The notes under the pieces are model-generated. The model searched no databases and had not been told where the DNA came from. It worked only from the letters and a program-made list of their open reading frames with translations. A stretch of 64,000 nucleotides of DNA from Streptomyces liliifuscus (lineage in GTDB: Bacteria; Actinomycetota; Actinomycetes; Streptomycetales; Streptomycetaceae), in the NCBI RefSeq assembly GCF_016598615.1, contig NZ_CP066831.1, positions 3,782,001-3,846,000 of the forward strand, given 5' to 3'. The first letter of the stretch is position 1. Every line of letters starts with the position of its first letter. The position numbers and the translations under genes are program-made. Shown here piece by piece: positions 1 through 8,480 of this stretch.

Positions 1-159
1 TCCGGGGCCACTTGGGCATGATTCGGGACGCTCGCGACCGGTTGCGCGGTCGTCGGGCCTGTCACGTGGTCACTCACGCGGGACTCCAGTGGACGGCCCA
101 CGCTCCCGTGGGCGACTAGCCGGCCCGGACGCCGGCGGCAGCGCTACGAGAACCATGAT

Positions 160-171
160 GTTACCGGTAAC
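160..171. promoter_or_regulatory. 12-bp perfect palindrome, possible operator
   Basis: GTTACCGGTAAC reads identically on both strands and is AT-richer than its surroundings. It lies in a 254-base left-edge stretch where no gene can be supported. It could be an operator for a gene beyond the left edge; this is inference from symmetry only. Confidence 0.3.
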
Positions 172-254
172 TCAAGCCGTCAAGATCTCCGCGGCAGACA
201 GTGCGGGAGAGGTCCGGACCCGGGCGGGAGTCCGGCTCGGACGCCCGGCGGCGG

Positions 255-638
255 TCAGGACAGGGTGGCGCGCAGGGCGGCGTGGAGGCCGGCCGGGTCC
301 GTCCAGTGCCGGGTCCTGGTCGGCGGCACCCGCCAGTGCAGACCGGGGGCGTACGTACGGTGGCGCGGCGGGATGGCCACATGGGAGCCGGAGCCGAGGA
401 TCTGGGCCGGAGGGAGGTCCCAGTCGGCGGCCTCGCCGGGCGGGACGAGCCAGTAGAGGATGCCGCTGCCGCCGTAGCCGTCCTCGATGACGGCTCCCGT
501 GCGCGGGCCGAGGTGTTCGAGGATGCCCAGGCCCGTGACGAGGGGAACACGCACCGCGTCCCACCACTCGCCGGCCGGGAGTGTCCGCACCTCCGGGCCG
601 AGGGGCCGCAGCCACCTGGGGGCATCACTGCTCGGCAT
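255..638 (-). CDS. small hypothetical protein
   Basis: An open frame encodes about 127 residues starting MPSSDAPRWL. The frame stays open further upstream, but the extension is Arg-rich and looks non-coding, so the ATG at 636-638 is preferred. The protein has several tryptophans (AGEWWDAV, LYWLVPPG, HWTDPAG) and a Gly/Pro-rich middle. No signal peptide, membrane segment or catalytic motif is visible. It has an actinobacterial look, perhaps related to the N-terminal part of bifunctional DNA primase/polymerase-like proteins, but I cannot assign a family. It is divergent from the P450 gene to its right with about 200 bases between them, so the two may share a promoter region. Confidence 0.55.
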   Translation of the reverse strand: MPSSDAPRWLRPLGPEVRTLPAGEWWDAVRVPLVTGLGILEHLGPRTGAVIEDGYGGSGILYWLVPPGEAADWDLPPAQILGSGSHVAIPPRHRTYAPGLHWRVPPTRTRHWTDPAGLHAALRATLS

Positions 639-836
639 GGTCCGGCTCACCGCCTCTCGCCCGGGGAAGACGACCCTAGGGCGGAGCCGAATCACCGACT
701 TGCCAGTACGCGTAGGGAACTTGTCGACATGCGCAGCACGTCCGACGCGCTCTCGTTCGCGAACCCTACGGCCGCGTAACGTCACTCGCCGTATTGGTGT
801 TCGCGCGGTTCGCGTTTCAGATACCGGGAGGCTCCC

Positions 837-2087
837 ATGTCAGAGCAGGGCTCCATCGTCATCGACCCGTCCGGCCGCGACATCCACGGCGAGGCGACAC
901 GGATACGCGAGCGCGGTCCGGTGACACGCGTTGAACTCCCCGACGGTGTGGAGGCCTGGGCGGTCAGCAGCACGGACCTGCTCAAGAAGCTGCTCACCGA
1001 CCCACGGGTGTCGAAGGACCCGCGGCAGCACTGGCCGGTGTGGATCAACGGGGAGATCTCCCCGGAGTGGCCGCTGTTCACCTGGGTCGCCGTGCAGAAC
1101 ATGTTCACGGCGTACGGCGGGGAGCACAAACGCCTGCGGACCCTGGTGGCGAAGGCGTTCACCGCCCGCCGGACGGCCGCGCTCCAGCCGCGTATCGAGG
1201 AGATCACCAAGACTCTGCTCGACCGGATCGACGAGGCCGGGCGGCGGAGCGAGGTCGTCGATCTGCGCGAGGAGTTCTGCTATCCGCTGCCGATCCAGGT
1301 GATCAGCGAGCTGTTCGGGCTGCCCGAGGAGAAGGGCGCGGAGCTGCGGGCCGTCGTGGACGGCATCTTCAACACCGCCGCGACCCCGGAGGAGGTCACG
1401 GACATCTATACGAGGCTGTACGCGGCCCTCGGTGAACTCGTCGCCGCCAAGCGGGAGTCGCCCGGGGACGACCTCACCTCCGCGCTGATCGCCGCGCGCG
1501 ACGACGAGGGCGACACGCGGCTGAGCGAGCAGGAGCTGCTCGACACGCTGGTGTTGATGATCAGCGCGGGGCACGAGACCACGGTCAACCTCATCGACAA
1601 CGCGATCCACGCTCTGCTGACCCACCCCGACCAACTGGCGCACGTCCGGGCGGGGCGTGCCACCTGGGACGACGTGATCGAGGAGACCCTGCGGGTGCAG
1701 GCGCCGGTGGCCAGTCTGCCGTTGCGGTACGCGGTGGAGGACCTGGCGATCGGTGAACTGGGCGGGCCCGAGGGTGTGGTGATCGGCAAGGGTGAGGCGA
1801 TTCTCGCGGCGTACGCGGCCGCGGGGCGCGACCCCTTGGACCACGGGGCGGATGCCGACCGGTTCGACGTCACGCGCCTCGGCAAGGAGCATCTGGCCTT
1901 CGGGCACGGGGTCCACTTCTGCCTCGGCGCTCCGCTGGGCCGTATGGAGGCCCGCATCGCGCTGCCCGCGCTCTTCGAGCGCTTCCCCGACCTCGAACTC
2001 GCCGTTCCCGACCAGGAGTTGAGCCCGGTGGCCTCATTCATCTCCAACGGCCACCGGCGCCTGCCGGCGAGGCTCACGAAGAGCTGA
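837..2087 (+). CDS. cytochrome P450, canonical (possibly CYP154-like)
   Basis: This is a 416-residue bacterial class I P450 that would oxidise a small molecule using electrons from ferredoxin and a reductase encoded elsewhere. All diagnostic elements are present: the I-helix AGHET at residues 244-248, the K-helix ExxR in EETLR (E283, R286), and the heme loop FGHGVHFCLG at 355-364 with Cys362 as thiolate ligand. The ATG follows GGGAGG at 826-831 with good spacing. It is convergent with the CYP157-like gene of conservon 1. In other streptomycetes CYP157 proteins are often found near CYP154 proteins, so a CYP154-type assignment is plausible but unproven. The substrate cannot be told. Confidence 0.93.
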   Translation: MSEQGSIVIDPSGRDIHGEATRIRERGPVTRVELPDGVEAWAVSSTDLLKKLLTDPRVSKDPRQHWPVWINGEISPEWPLFTWVAVQNMFTAYGGEHKRLRTLVAKAFTARRTAALQPRIEEITKTLLDRIDEAGRRSEVVDLREEFCYPLPIQVISELFGLPEEKGAELRAVVDGIFNTAATPEEVTDIYTRLYAALGELVAAKRESPGDDLTSALIAARDDEGDTRLSEQELLDTLVLMISAGHETTVNLIDNAIHALLTHPDQLAHVRAGRATWDDVIEETLRVQAPVASLPLRYAVEDLAIGELGGPEGVVIGKGEAILAAYAAAGRDPLDHGADADRFDVTRLGKEHLAFGHGVHFCLGAPLGRMEARIALPALFERFPDLELAVPDQELSPVASFISNGHRRLPARLTKS

Positions 2088-2127
2088 CGGCTCCGGCCGG
2101 GGGACACGCTGCGGGCCGGTGGGGGCC

Positions 2128-2224
2128 GGTCGCGCAGTTCCCCGCGCCCCTGGGTGAGCGGGGGCTGAGCTCGTTCGTCGACCGCGGGCCGGTGGGGGCT
2201 TGTCGCGCAGTTCCCCGCGCCCCT
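2128..2224. repeat. two direct copies of the GTTCCCCGCGCCCC intergenic repeat
   Basis: Two copies of the core CGCGCAGTTCCCCGCGCCC lie at 2128-2151 and 2202-2224, each preceded by a GGGCCGGTGGGGG stretch. The same core recurs at about ten other intergenic places in this window. It lies between convergent P450 genes, where a transcription-end function is possible. The family is widespread in Streptomyces; its function is not established to my knowledge. Confidence 0.8.
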
Positions 2225-2234
2225 GAAAGGGGCG

Positions 2235-2500
2235 GTGCCCGGCGTCACCCTCTCCCCCCCCTCGCTGGGGCCGGATGGTCCGTCGGGCGGAGGGGACGTG
2301 GCGGGATGTGTGGCCGCAGCTTACGAGGACAACAGTGGGCGGTCAGCGGGCGGCAACTGCGCATTACGTCAGCGGCTGCGGACGCACATTCCGACGCGGC
2401 CCCGCACCCCAGCGACGAGCCGAAACCCCCACCCACCCAGGGGCGCGGGGAACTGCGCGACCAGCCACAACGCACCCGCAGCCGACAACGAACCGAACCC
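2235..2500 (+). repeat. composite intergenic element, copy 1 (inverted partner at 8215-8475)
   Basis: About 250 bases are repeated in inverted orientation at 8215-8475 with roughly 90 percent identity by eye. The element has a long imperfect hairpin (arms around 2296-2320 and 2375-2400), then a spacer, then an inverted copy of the GTTCCCCGCGCCCC core at 2439-2462. It fills most of the 418-base gap between the two convergent P450 genes. No coding frame in it is convincing. Confidence 0.75.
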
Positions 2501-2505
2501 GCCGC

Positions 2506-3882
2506 CTACTCCCCGCGCCACCACGCCCGCAGTCGCGCCCACGTCCCCGTGGCGCGAGCCGTCTCGGCGGCCGGGGCCTCCGGAGGAGATCCGGCGGGCG
2601 CGGGCAGGGCGGGCCGCCGCACACCCTCCCGGCCGGCCACAGCCTCCCCACTGACCGGCGCCACCGGAAACCGCACAGGCAACGAGGCCAACGCCCGGTG
2701 GAACGGCCCCGGCCGCCACTCCAGTTCACCCACAGGCACCGCGAGCTCGACATCAGGCAACCGGTCGAGCAGCTTCTCGACCGCCACGGCGGCGATCAAC
2801 CGCGCCGGGCTCTGCGCCGGACAGTTGTGCGGACCCGCGCTCCACGCCAAGTGGGCGCGATTACCCGCACGCTGATCATTCGTCAGCGCCGGATCCGTGT
2901 TCGCGGCGGCAAGGCTGATGACGACGGGATCCCCCGCCCGCAACAGCGTCCCCTCGTACACGACGTCCCGAATCGGATAGTGCACCGCGTAGTTGGCCAT
3001 CGGCGGATCGGTCCACAGGACCTCGTCGAGCGCGTCCTCGACCGGCAGGCTGCCACCGCCCAGGCTGCCCGCGAACCGGTCGTCGGAGAGCAGCAGCCGC
3101 AGCCCGTTGGAGATCAGGTTCTGCTGGGGCTCGGTGCCCGCACCCATGAGGACGACGAGCTCGTGGATCATCTCCTCGTCGGTGAGGGCGGCCGGATGGG
3201 CCATCATCCAGGACGTCATGTCCTGCCCCGGCCGCGCGCGCTTGAGCGCGATCAGGTCGAGCAGGGTCACGGTGAGCAGCTCGTTGGCCTTCTCCGCGTC
3301 CACGCCGTCGAAGATCCCGGACATGCCCTCGACGAGCCGCTCACCGAGGTCGGGCGGGCATCCGAAGAGCCGGTTGAAGACGAGCAGCGGCAGGACCTGG
3401 GCGTACTCACCGAGCAGGTCCGCCTCGCCGCGCGGCGCGATCAGGTCGATCAGTGTGTCGGCGCTGCGCTCGACGTATCCGCGCAGGGTGTTGGGCTCGA
3501 CGCGCGCCAGGCTGTCGGTGATGGCGCCGCGGAGCCTGCGGTGCTCCTCGCCGTCGGTGAACAGCGCGTTCGGCCGGTACATCATCATCGGCACGACCGG
3601 GCTGTCCGGCGCGACGGTGCCGTCGGCCAGGTCGCGCCAGCGGCGGGGGTCCTTGGAGAACGTCTCCGGGCTGCGCAGAACGTGCAGCGCGGCCTCGTAC
3701 CCGGTGACGAGGGTGGCGCGGACGCCGGGCGCGAGTTCGACGGGCGCGGTGTTGCCGTGCGCCCGCAGCTTCCCGTAGAGGGCACCAGGGTCGGCGGCGA
3801 ACTCTGGGCCGTACATGGGGTGGTGGAAGGGGCAGCCCTCAGGTGGCGCGGAGACGGGGCCGGGGGCTTCGGGGGAGGTCAC
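2506..3882 (-). CDS. cvnE: CvnE: noncanonical CYP157-like cytochrome P450 of conservon 1
   Basis: A 458-residue P450-fold protein, last gene of conservon 1; its ATG overlaps the cvnD stop by four bases. The heme region HLAWSAGPHNCP (344-355) keeps the Cys ligand (Cys354) but lacks the usual Phe and later Gly. The K-helix ExxR is replaced by EVLW (287-290), so the normally invariant Arg is missing. The I-helix reads AGTEPQQ (248-254), without the usual Thr after the acidic residue. CYP157 family members are known to lack the ExxR Arg and to sit in conservons, so this is family-typical rather than a broken gene. The C-terminal ~45 residues are Pro/Ala-rich. It may be a signalling output or an enzyme with altered oxygen activation. 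Confidence 0.92.
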   Translation of the reverse strand: MTSPEAPGPVSAPPEGCPFHHPMYGPEFAADPGALYGKLRAHGNTAPVELAPGVRATLVTGYEAALHVLRSPETFSKDPRRWRDLADGTVAPDSPVVPMMMYRPNALFTDGEEHRRLRGAITDSLARVEPNTLRGYVERSADTLIDLIAPRGEADLLGEYAQVLPLLVFNRLFGCPPDLGERLVEGMSGIFDGVDAEKANELLTVTLLDLIALKRARPGQDMTSWMMAHPAALTDEEMIHELVVLMGAGTEPQQNLISNGLRLLLSDDRFAGSLGGGSLPVEDALDEVLWTDPPMANYAVHYPIRDVVYEGTLLRAGDPVVISLAAANTDPALTNDQRAGNRAHLAWSAGPHNCPAQSPARLIAAVAVEKLLDRLPDVELAVPVGELEWRPGPFHRALASLPVRFPVAPVSGEAVAGREGVRRPALPAPAGSPPEAPAAETARATGTWARLRAWWRGE

Positions 3883-4556
3883 GCGTGCTCCAGTTCACTG
3901 TCGCCGGGACTGCCGGCAGGGCCGGCAGCGCCGGCACTGTCGTCGGCTCTGCCGGCATTGCGGGTGAGGAGGTATTCGACGAGGGCGATCAGCGCGTGCG
4001 TGGAGGAGATCCGGTCGCGGGCGTCGCACCGTACGAGGGGTGTTTCGGGGAGCAGGTCGAGCGCCTCGCGGACCTCTTCCAGGTCGTGCTCGGCGGAGGC
4101 GTCGTCGAAGTCGTTGAGGGCGACGGCGTACGGCAGGCCCAGTTCCTCCAGGACGCCCATGACGTCGAAGGACTGGCCGAGGCGGCGCGTGTCGGCGAGG
4201 ACGAGCGCGCCGAGCGCGCCGCGGGTCATGTCCTGCCACAGCTCGGTGAAGCGCTGCTGTCCCGGGGTGCCGAAGAGGTACAGCACGAGGGAGTCGTTGA
4301 GGGTGAGGCGGCCGAAGTCGAGGGCGACGGTGGTGGTCGTCTTGTCCTTCGTGCCCGCGAGGTCGTCGACGAGCGCGCCGGCCTGGGTCATGACCTCCTC
4401 CGTGCGCAGCGGCCGGATCTCGGACAGCGCGCCGACGAAGGTGGTCTTGCCGACCGCGAAGTGCCCCACGATCAGGACCTTGACGGCGGTCTGCACACCG
4501 CTCGGCAGGTAGACGCCCCCGGCGGGGCTGTCTTCAGAGGCGGGCGCGGAGCCCAT
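3879..4556 (-). CDS. cvnD: CvnD: MglA-like small GTPase of conservon 1
   Basis: A 225-residue Ras-like GTPase. Visible motifs are the P-loop GHFAVGKT (31-38), the G3-equivalent FGTPGQQRF (95-103) and a G4-like NDFD (148-151). The C-terminal tail is Gly/Ala/Ser-rich. In conservons CvnD binds GTP and is thought to act with the roadblock protein CvnB and the kinase-like CvnA as a membrane-associated switch, somewhat like a eukaryotic G-protein module. The start lies inside cvnC (22-base overlap) and its stop overlaps cvnE, so all five genes should be translated from one message. Confidence 0.95.
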   Translation of the reverse strand: MGSAPASEDSPAGGVYLPSGVQTAVKVLIVGHFAVGKTTFVGALSEIRPLRTEEVMTQAGALVDDLAGTKDKTTTTVALDFGRLTLNDSLVLYLFGTPGQQRFTELWQDMTRGALGALVLADTRRLGQSFDVMGVLEELGLPYAVALNDFDDASAEHDLEEVREALDLLPETPLVRCDARDRISSTHALIALVEYLLTRNAGRADDSAGAAGPAGSPGDSELEHA

Positions 4557-4893
4557 CGAGGACCTCCTGGAGGATGCGGGTCTCGGACGGCCGGGCGGAC
4601 GGGATGGGGGCGCGGGTGACGATGTGGCCGCTGTCCATGAGGTCGGCGATCAGCACCTTGGTGACGCTGACCGGCAGCGCCAGGTGTCCGGCCACCTCGG
4701 CGACCGACAGCGCGCCGGGCCTGCACAGCTCCATCAACGCCCGCTTCTCCGGGCTCAGTCCGGTCAGCGGCAGATCGTCGGCGGCGATCAGCAGCGTGAC
4801 CAGGTCCAGGGTGTTGCGGGTCGGGTGTGAGCGGCCGTCCGTGACGACGTACGGCCGCACCAGCTTCCCTCCGGGACGCCTGGGCGGTGTCAT
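4534..4893 (-). CDS. cvnC: CvnC: DUF742 protein of conservon 1
   Basis: A 119-residue DUF742 protein. The N-terminal RPYVVTDGRSHPT (13-25) is the family hallmark. The central part resembles a winged helix (ALSVAEVAGHLALPVSVTKV followed by IADLMDSGHI). The biochemical role of CvnC is not settled; it may be an adaptor between CvnB and CvnD or a nucleic-acid-binding-like fold reused for protein contact. It starts with ATG overlapping the cvnB stop by four bases. Confidence 0.93.
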   Translation of the reverse strand: MTPPRRPGGKLVRPYVVTDGRSHPTRNTLDLVTLLIAADDLPLTGLSPEKRALMELCRPGALSVAEVAGHLALPVSVTKVLIADLMDSGHIVTRAPIPSARPSETRILQEVLDGLRARL

Positions 4894-5306
4894 GCCGGGC
4901 TGCCGGCGTCCCGACGCGCCGGGCTGGTCAGTTCCTTGCCGAGCCGGTCGACGAGCTTGTGCATCCGGTACGTGACGGCTTCCATGTCCACGTGCTCGGT
5001 GGTGGACACCGCGAGGTAGGCGCCCTCGCCGGCGGCCACGAGGAAGACATATCCGTGGGCGAACTCGATCAGGGTCTGCCGCCAGGGGGTGTGCGGGCTG
5101 CCGCAGAACTCTGCGGTGCTGCGGCTGATCGACTGGACGCCGGAGAGCCCCGCGGCGAGCCGTTCGGCGTCGTCCCTGCCGATGTCCGCGGAGTGGGCCC
5201 GGAGCATGCCGTCGGCCGAGAGCAGGATCGCGTGACGCGCCTCGGGGACCTTCAGGACCTCATCGAGCATCCAGCCCAACTCGTTGTTCGTGGTGGGCTC
5301 GATCAT
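4890..5306 (-). CDS. cvnB: CvnB: roadblock/LC7 protein of conservon 1
   Basis: A 138-residue roadblock/LC7 domain protein (MglB-like). Typical features are LDEVLKVPEARHAILLSADG near the start, DAERLAAGLSGVQSISR, and the late strand GAYLAVSTTEHVDME. Roadblock proteins regulate Ras-like GTPases, so CvnD is the expected partner. ATG start at 5304-5306 overlapping the cvnA stop by four bases; stop overlaps cvnC. Confidence 0.94.
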   Translation of the reverse strand: MIEPTTNNELGWMLDEVLKVPEARHAILLSADGMLRAHSADIGRDDAERLAAGLSGVQSISRSTAEFCGSPHTPWRQTLIEFAHGYVFLVAAGEGAYLAVSTTEHVDMEAVTYRMHKLVDRLGKELTSPARRDAGSPA

Positions 5307-6823
5307 CCTTGGATGTTCCCTTCGTCTTCGTGGGGGGTGGTGTCCTGGGCGGCACGGCCGTGGAGCGTGCCGCGGGCGAACGCACCCATGCGGCGGGCGG
5401 TCTCCTCGGCCGAGCGGTCGCCGGGATCGTCGAGGGGCGCGGGCGGCTCCTGCGCTCCGGCGGCGGGCTCCGCCTGCGCCTGGGCCCGCCTGCGCCGCTT
5501 GGGCAGTCCACCGGCCGTGGTCGCCGTGGCGGCCGCGGCAGCCGTCTCGGCGGGCAGCGGCAGCCCGGCGGACCGGCCGGGCACCGAGTCGTCGACGGAG
5601 GCGGATGCGGCGGATGCCGATGCGGCGGACGTGGATGCGGCGGATGTGGATGCGACGGAGGACGGCGCGAGCGCCGCTTCGGATGTATCGGCGGACGCGG
5701 GCGTACGACCGGCGGGCTCGGTGGTGCGGGCGGCCTCGGTCGTACGGGCCGACGCGGCCGGCGTACGGGAGGCGGAGGCGCGGGCGGGCGGTGCGGTCAC
5801 GGGCGGCAGCTCCTCCGCGGTGTCCCGGTGCGTGAGCAGGGCGGACGGCAGGAACACGACGGCACGGACGCCTCCGTACGGGGAGCGGGTGTCGGCGGAG
5901 ACGCTGAACCCGTAACGCGCGGCGAGCACGCCGATGACGGCGAACCCGAACTGGGGCGGGTCGTCGAGCCGGGTGACGTCCACCGCGTGCCGTCCGGACA
6001 GCAGGGCGGCGGCCCGCTCGGTGGCGTGGGCGTCCATGCCGACACCCGCGTCGTCGATGATCACGCAGGCGCCGTTGTGCACGGACTGGACGTTGACCTC
6101 GACCTTGGTGTTGGGCTGCGAGTGGCGGGCCGCGTTGTCGAGCAGCTCGGCGATGGTGAGCACGACCGGCTCGACGGCCCGGCTCTCGACGGCGATGTCG
6201 GCCTGGCCGTGGATCTGTACGCGCCGGTAGTCGCGGATGCGGGACGTGGCACCGCGGACGACCTCGATCAGCGCGGACGTGGAACGCTGACGGCCCGGCC
6301 AGGATCCGCACAGTACGGCGATGGCCTGGGCGCGGCGGCCGAACTGGGCGTTGGCGTGGTCGATCTCGAGCAGGTCGCGCAGCACGTCGGGCCGGTCGTG
6401 GCGGTCCTGCATGTCGGAGATGGCGACCTGCTGCTCGTTGGCCAGCGCCTGGATCGAGCGCATCGACGACTTCAGGGCGGCCTTCGCGGACTGGTCGGCG
6501 CGGGACTGGGCGTGCTCCACGGCGGTGGCGAACCGCTCCAGCACATGGTCGAGGGACTTCGCGAAGCCACTGCCGGAGAGTCTGGCGTCGAGCAGGCCCA
6601 CGCCGGCGAGCGGCTGCTGGGGGCCGTGGTCCTCCAGCGCGGGGAGGCGTACGGCGACCAGGTGCCGTACCTCGTCCTCCCGGGCGCGCACGTCGTCGGC
6701 CAACTCGGTGGTGCGTCGGCGCAGCCGCGCGGTGATCCCGCGCTGGCGCACCAGCAGCACGGTGACGGCGAGCAGGCCGACGGCCACGCACCAGAACACC
6801 GCCTCCGGTATCTGTTCCTTCAT
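5303..6823 (-). CDS. cvnA: CvnA: membrane histidine-kinase-like sensor of conservon 1
   Basis: A 506-residue protein with one N-terminal membrane helix (about residues 8-26), a coiled-coil stretch, and a HATPase_c domain. The N-box is AELLDNAARHSQP (Asn230) and the G1 box is DDAGVGM (257-263). A His-containing LEIDHANAQFGRR (152-164) precedes it, the usual conservon version of the dimerisation region. There is no large extracellular domain, unlike conservon 2. The last ~160 residues are low-complexity Ala/Ser/Thr with AST/AAS repeats, encoded by tandem GCGGATGCG-like units near 5595-5660. The ATG at 6821-6823 is chosen because the sequence upstream is repetitive and non-coding. First gene of the cvnA-E operon. 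Confidence 0.92.
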   Translation of the reverse strand: MKEQIPEAVFWCVAVGLLAVTVLLVRQRGITARLRRRTTELADDVRAREDEVRHLVAVRLPALEDHGPQQPLAGVGLLDARLSGSGFAKSLDHVLERFATAVEHAQSRADQSAKAALKSSMRSIQALANEQQVAISDMQDRHDRPDVLRDLLEIDHANAQFGRRAQAIAVLCGSWPGRQRSTSALIEVVRGATSRIRDYRRVQIHGQADIAVESRAVEPVVLTIAELLDNAARHSQPNTKVEVNVQSVHNGACVIIDDAGVGMDAHATERAAALLSGRHAVDVTRLDDPPQFGFAVIGVLAARYGFSVSADTRSPYGGVRAVVFLPSALLTHRDTAEELPPVTAPPARASASRTPAASARTTEAARTTEPAGRTPASADTSEAALAPSSVASTSAASTSAASASAASASVDDSVPGRSAGLPLPAETAAAAATATTAGGLPKRRRRAQAQAEPAAGAQEPPAPLDDPGDRSAEETARRMGAFARGTLHGRAAQDTTPHEDEGNIQG

Positions 6824-7205
6824 GGAGTCCTCGAAGTTCTCAAAGGCGGGGAGGGTGGTGATTGAGGGGTGGGTGTGTTGGGTGTGCGGGATGAGGGGCG
6901 TGGGGAGATGGGGGACGCGGCGCCCGACGGTAGTCGCGAGCGGGCGCGCGCACTTTTCCGCGCGCGCAAGGAAGTTGCCGTGAGGCGCACCGTCGGGCGC
7001 GTCGTCGTTTGCGGGGCGCGCGAGTGGCTCCGAGCGCCGGTTGGCGTGCGTGCGCGGGTGTGTCGTGTGCGCGTGTGTCGTGTGCGCGTGTGTTGGGTGT
7101 GTGCCGTCGGCCACTCGTTTGTCGCGCTCGGACCACGTAAACGGAATGTGTGCACTACGCTTACGAGCCGTAACTGCCGTGGCCAGAACTCCAGTTGATC
7201 AGGCG
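6824..7205. promoter_or_regulatory. divergent cvnA/araC intergenic region with tandem GT-rich repeats
   Basis: This 382-base gap must hold the promoters of the cvn operon and the AraC gene. It contains two exact 15-base units GTGTGTCGTGTGCGC at 7058-7072 and 7073-7087 followed by a partial third to about 7100. The other half (6850-6930) is rich in TGGGTGTG and GGGATG runs. No clear -35/-10 pair can be defended. Confidence 0.5.
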
Positions 7206-8204
7206 ATGTCGGCTGCGGCCGGGCTCACTCTGGGCGGAGGAAGCGCATTGCCCGCGGGAACCTACATCGTGGAGTCGCAGACGACCGGTGAGGTGGATCC
7301 GCGTGAGCGGACCGACTTCTGGAGCGAGCATGTCGGGTCCTACCAGACGCGGATGGACTTCAGATACGCGAGCCCCGAGACGTTCCGCGGCGAGATGATC
7401 CGGCAGGGCACCGACACGTACCAGATCGTCGACTGGAGTTGCGACAAGATCGAGTACGTCCGTACGCCGCGGCTCGTGCGGCAGGAGCCCGATCCCGACT
7501 ACCGGTTTCTGCTTCCGCTCTCCGGGGAGCTGGTGCTGCGGCAGGACGACCAGGAGGCGCGGCTCGCGCCCGGTGCGGGGAGTCTGATGACGCTCGGGGC
7601 GCCGTTCCAGTTGCTCCACGACGCGTCGTTGCGGGGGATCATCTTCTCCATACCCGCCCGTGAGATCGACGGGCCGCTCAACCGGAAATCGCCGTTGGCG
7701 ACCGGTATCGATCTGACGACCGGGCTGGGGAAGGTCGTCGGCTCCATGCTCGAGAGCCTGTCGGCGGAGCGGGAGAGTCTGACGACGACCGAGTTCAACG
7801 CCGTGTCCGACCGGATCGTCGAGCTGCTGTGCATGATCACTGTCGGGGACGACCGGCCCGACTCGTCCGGGCATCTGACGGAGGTCGAGGCGGTGGTCCG
7901 CCGTCACGTGCGGGAGCACGCGGCGGATCCCGGGCTCACCGGGACGTCGATGGCGCGGGCGCTGGGGTGGTCGTTGCGGCAGATTCAGCTGGCGTTGCAG
8001 CGGGTGGGGACCACGCCGCGGGAGTTGATCCGTGAGGAGCGGTTGCGGCTTGTGCGGGATCGGCTTCAGTGCGGGGAGTGTGAGCACATGACGATCACGG
8101 ATCTGGCGTATGCGTCGGGGTTCTCGTCCGCGAGCGCGTTGAGTACGGCGTTCAGGCAGCGGTTCGGGGTGAGTCCGCGGGAGATGCGGCACGGGGTGCG
8201 TTGA
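7206..8204 (+). CDS. AraC-family transcriptional regulator
   Basis: A protein of about 332 residues with an N-terminal AraC-binding-like domain (RYASPETFRGEMIRQG, then LSGELVLRQDDQEARLAPGA) and a C-terminal pair of HTH motifs (GTSMARALGWSLRQIQLALQ and MTITDLAYASGFSSASALST). The end FRQRFGVSPREMR is the AraC family signature. The ATG at 7206-7208 is used; an in-frame GTG at 7179-7181 would add nine residues, and neither start has a strong ribosome-binding site. It is divergent from cvnA, so control of conservon 1 or of the nearby P450 genes is plausible inference. It sits inside the pair of large inverted repeats. Confidence 0.9.
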   Translation: MSAAAGLTLGGGSALPAGTYIVESQTTGEVDPRERTDFWSEHVGSYQTRMDFRYASPETFRGEMIRQGTDTYQIVDWSCDKIEYVRTPRLVRQEPDPDYRFLLPLSGELVLRQDDQEARLAPGAGSLMTLGAPFQLLHDASLRGIIFSIPAREIDGPLNRKSPLATGIDLTTGLGKVVGSMLESLSAERESLTTTEFNAVSDRIVELLCMITVGDDRPDSSGHLTEVEAVVRRHVREHAADPGLTGTSMARALGWSLRQIQLALQRVGTTPRELIREERLRLVRDRLQCGECEHMTITDLAYASGFSSASALSTAFRQRFGVSPREMRHGVR

Positions 8205-8214
8205 GGGGGTTGGG

Positions 8215-8475
8215 TTCGTGTTTGGCTGCGGGTGCGTTGTGGCTGGTCGCGCAGTTCCCCGCGCCCCTTGGGTGGGTGGGGGTTTCGGCTCGTGGCCTGG
8301 GTGCGGGGCCGTGGCGGGATGTCCGTCCGCAGCCGCTGACGTAAAACGCAGTTGCCGCCCGGTGACCGCCCACTGATGTCCTCGTAAGCTGCGGCCACAC
8401 ATCCCACCACGTCCCCTCCGGCCGACGAACCATCCGGCCCCCGCGAGGGGGGAGAGGGGACGCCGGGCAGCGCCC
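8215..8475 (-). repeat. composite intergenic element, copy 2 (inverted partner of 2235-2500)
   Basis: The reverse complement matches copy 1 over about 250 bases with only scattered substitutions. It holds the GTTCCCCGCGCCCC core at 8245-8268 and a long hairpin whose arms (about 8310-8335 and 8388-8412) match at 20 of 24 positions. Together with copy 1 it brackets conservon 1 and the AraC gene. Confidence 0.75.
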
Positions 8476-8480
8476 CGTCA

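Noticed and set aside
1..254. A gene at the left edge
   Set aside because: A plus-strand frame is open through this stretch but has no codon bias, ribosome-binding site or recognisable product.
2275..4512. Long plus-strand open frame antisense to the CYP157-like and cvnD genes
   Set aside because: It is Arg/Pro-rich and mirrors the real minus-strand genes; long antisense frames are expected at this GC content.
7058..7100. Tandem 15-bp repeats as a CRISPR array
   Set aside because: Units are contiguous with no spacers, and no cas genes are present in the window.
2235..8475. Inverted repeats as ends of a transposon carrying conservon 1
   Set aside because: No transposase is enclosed, the repeats contain the common intergenic core, and no target duplication is visible; kept only as an inverted-repeat finding.
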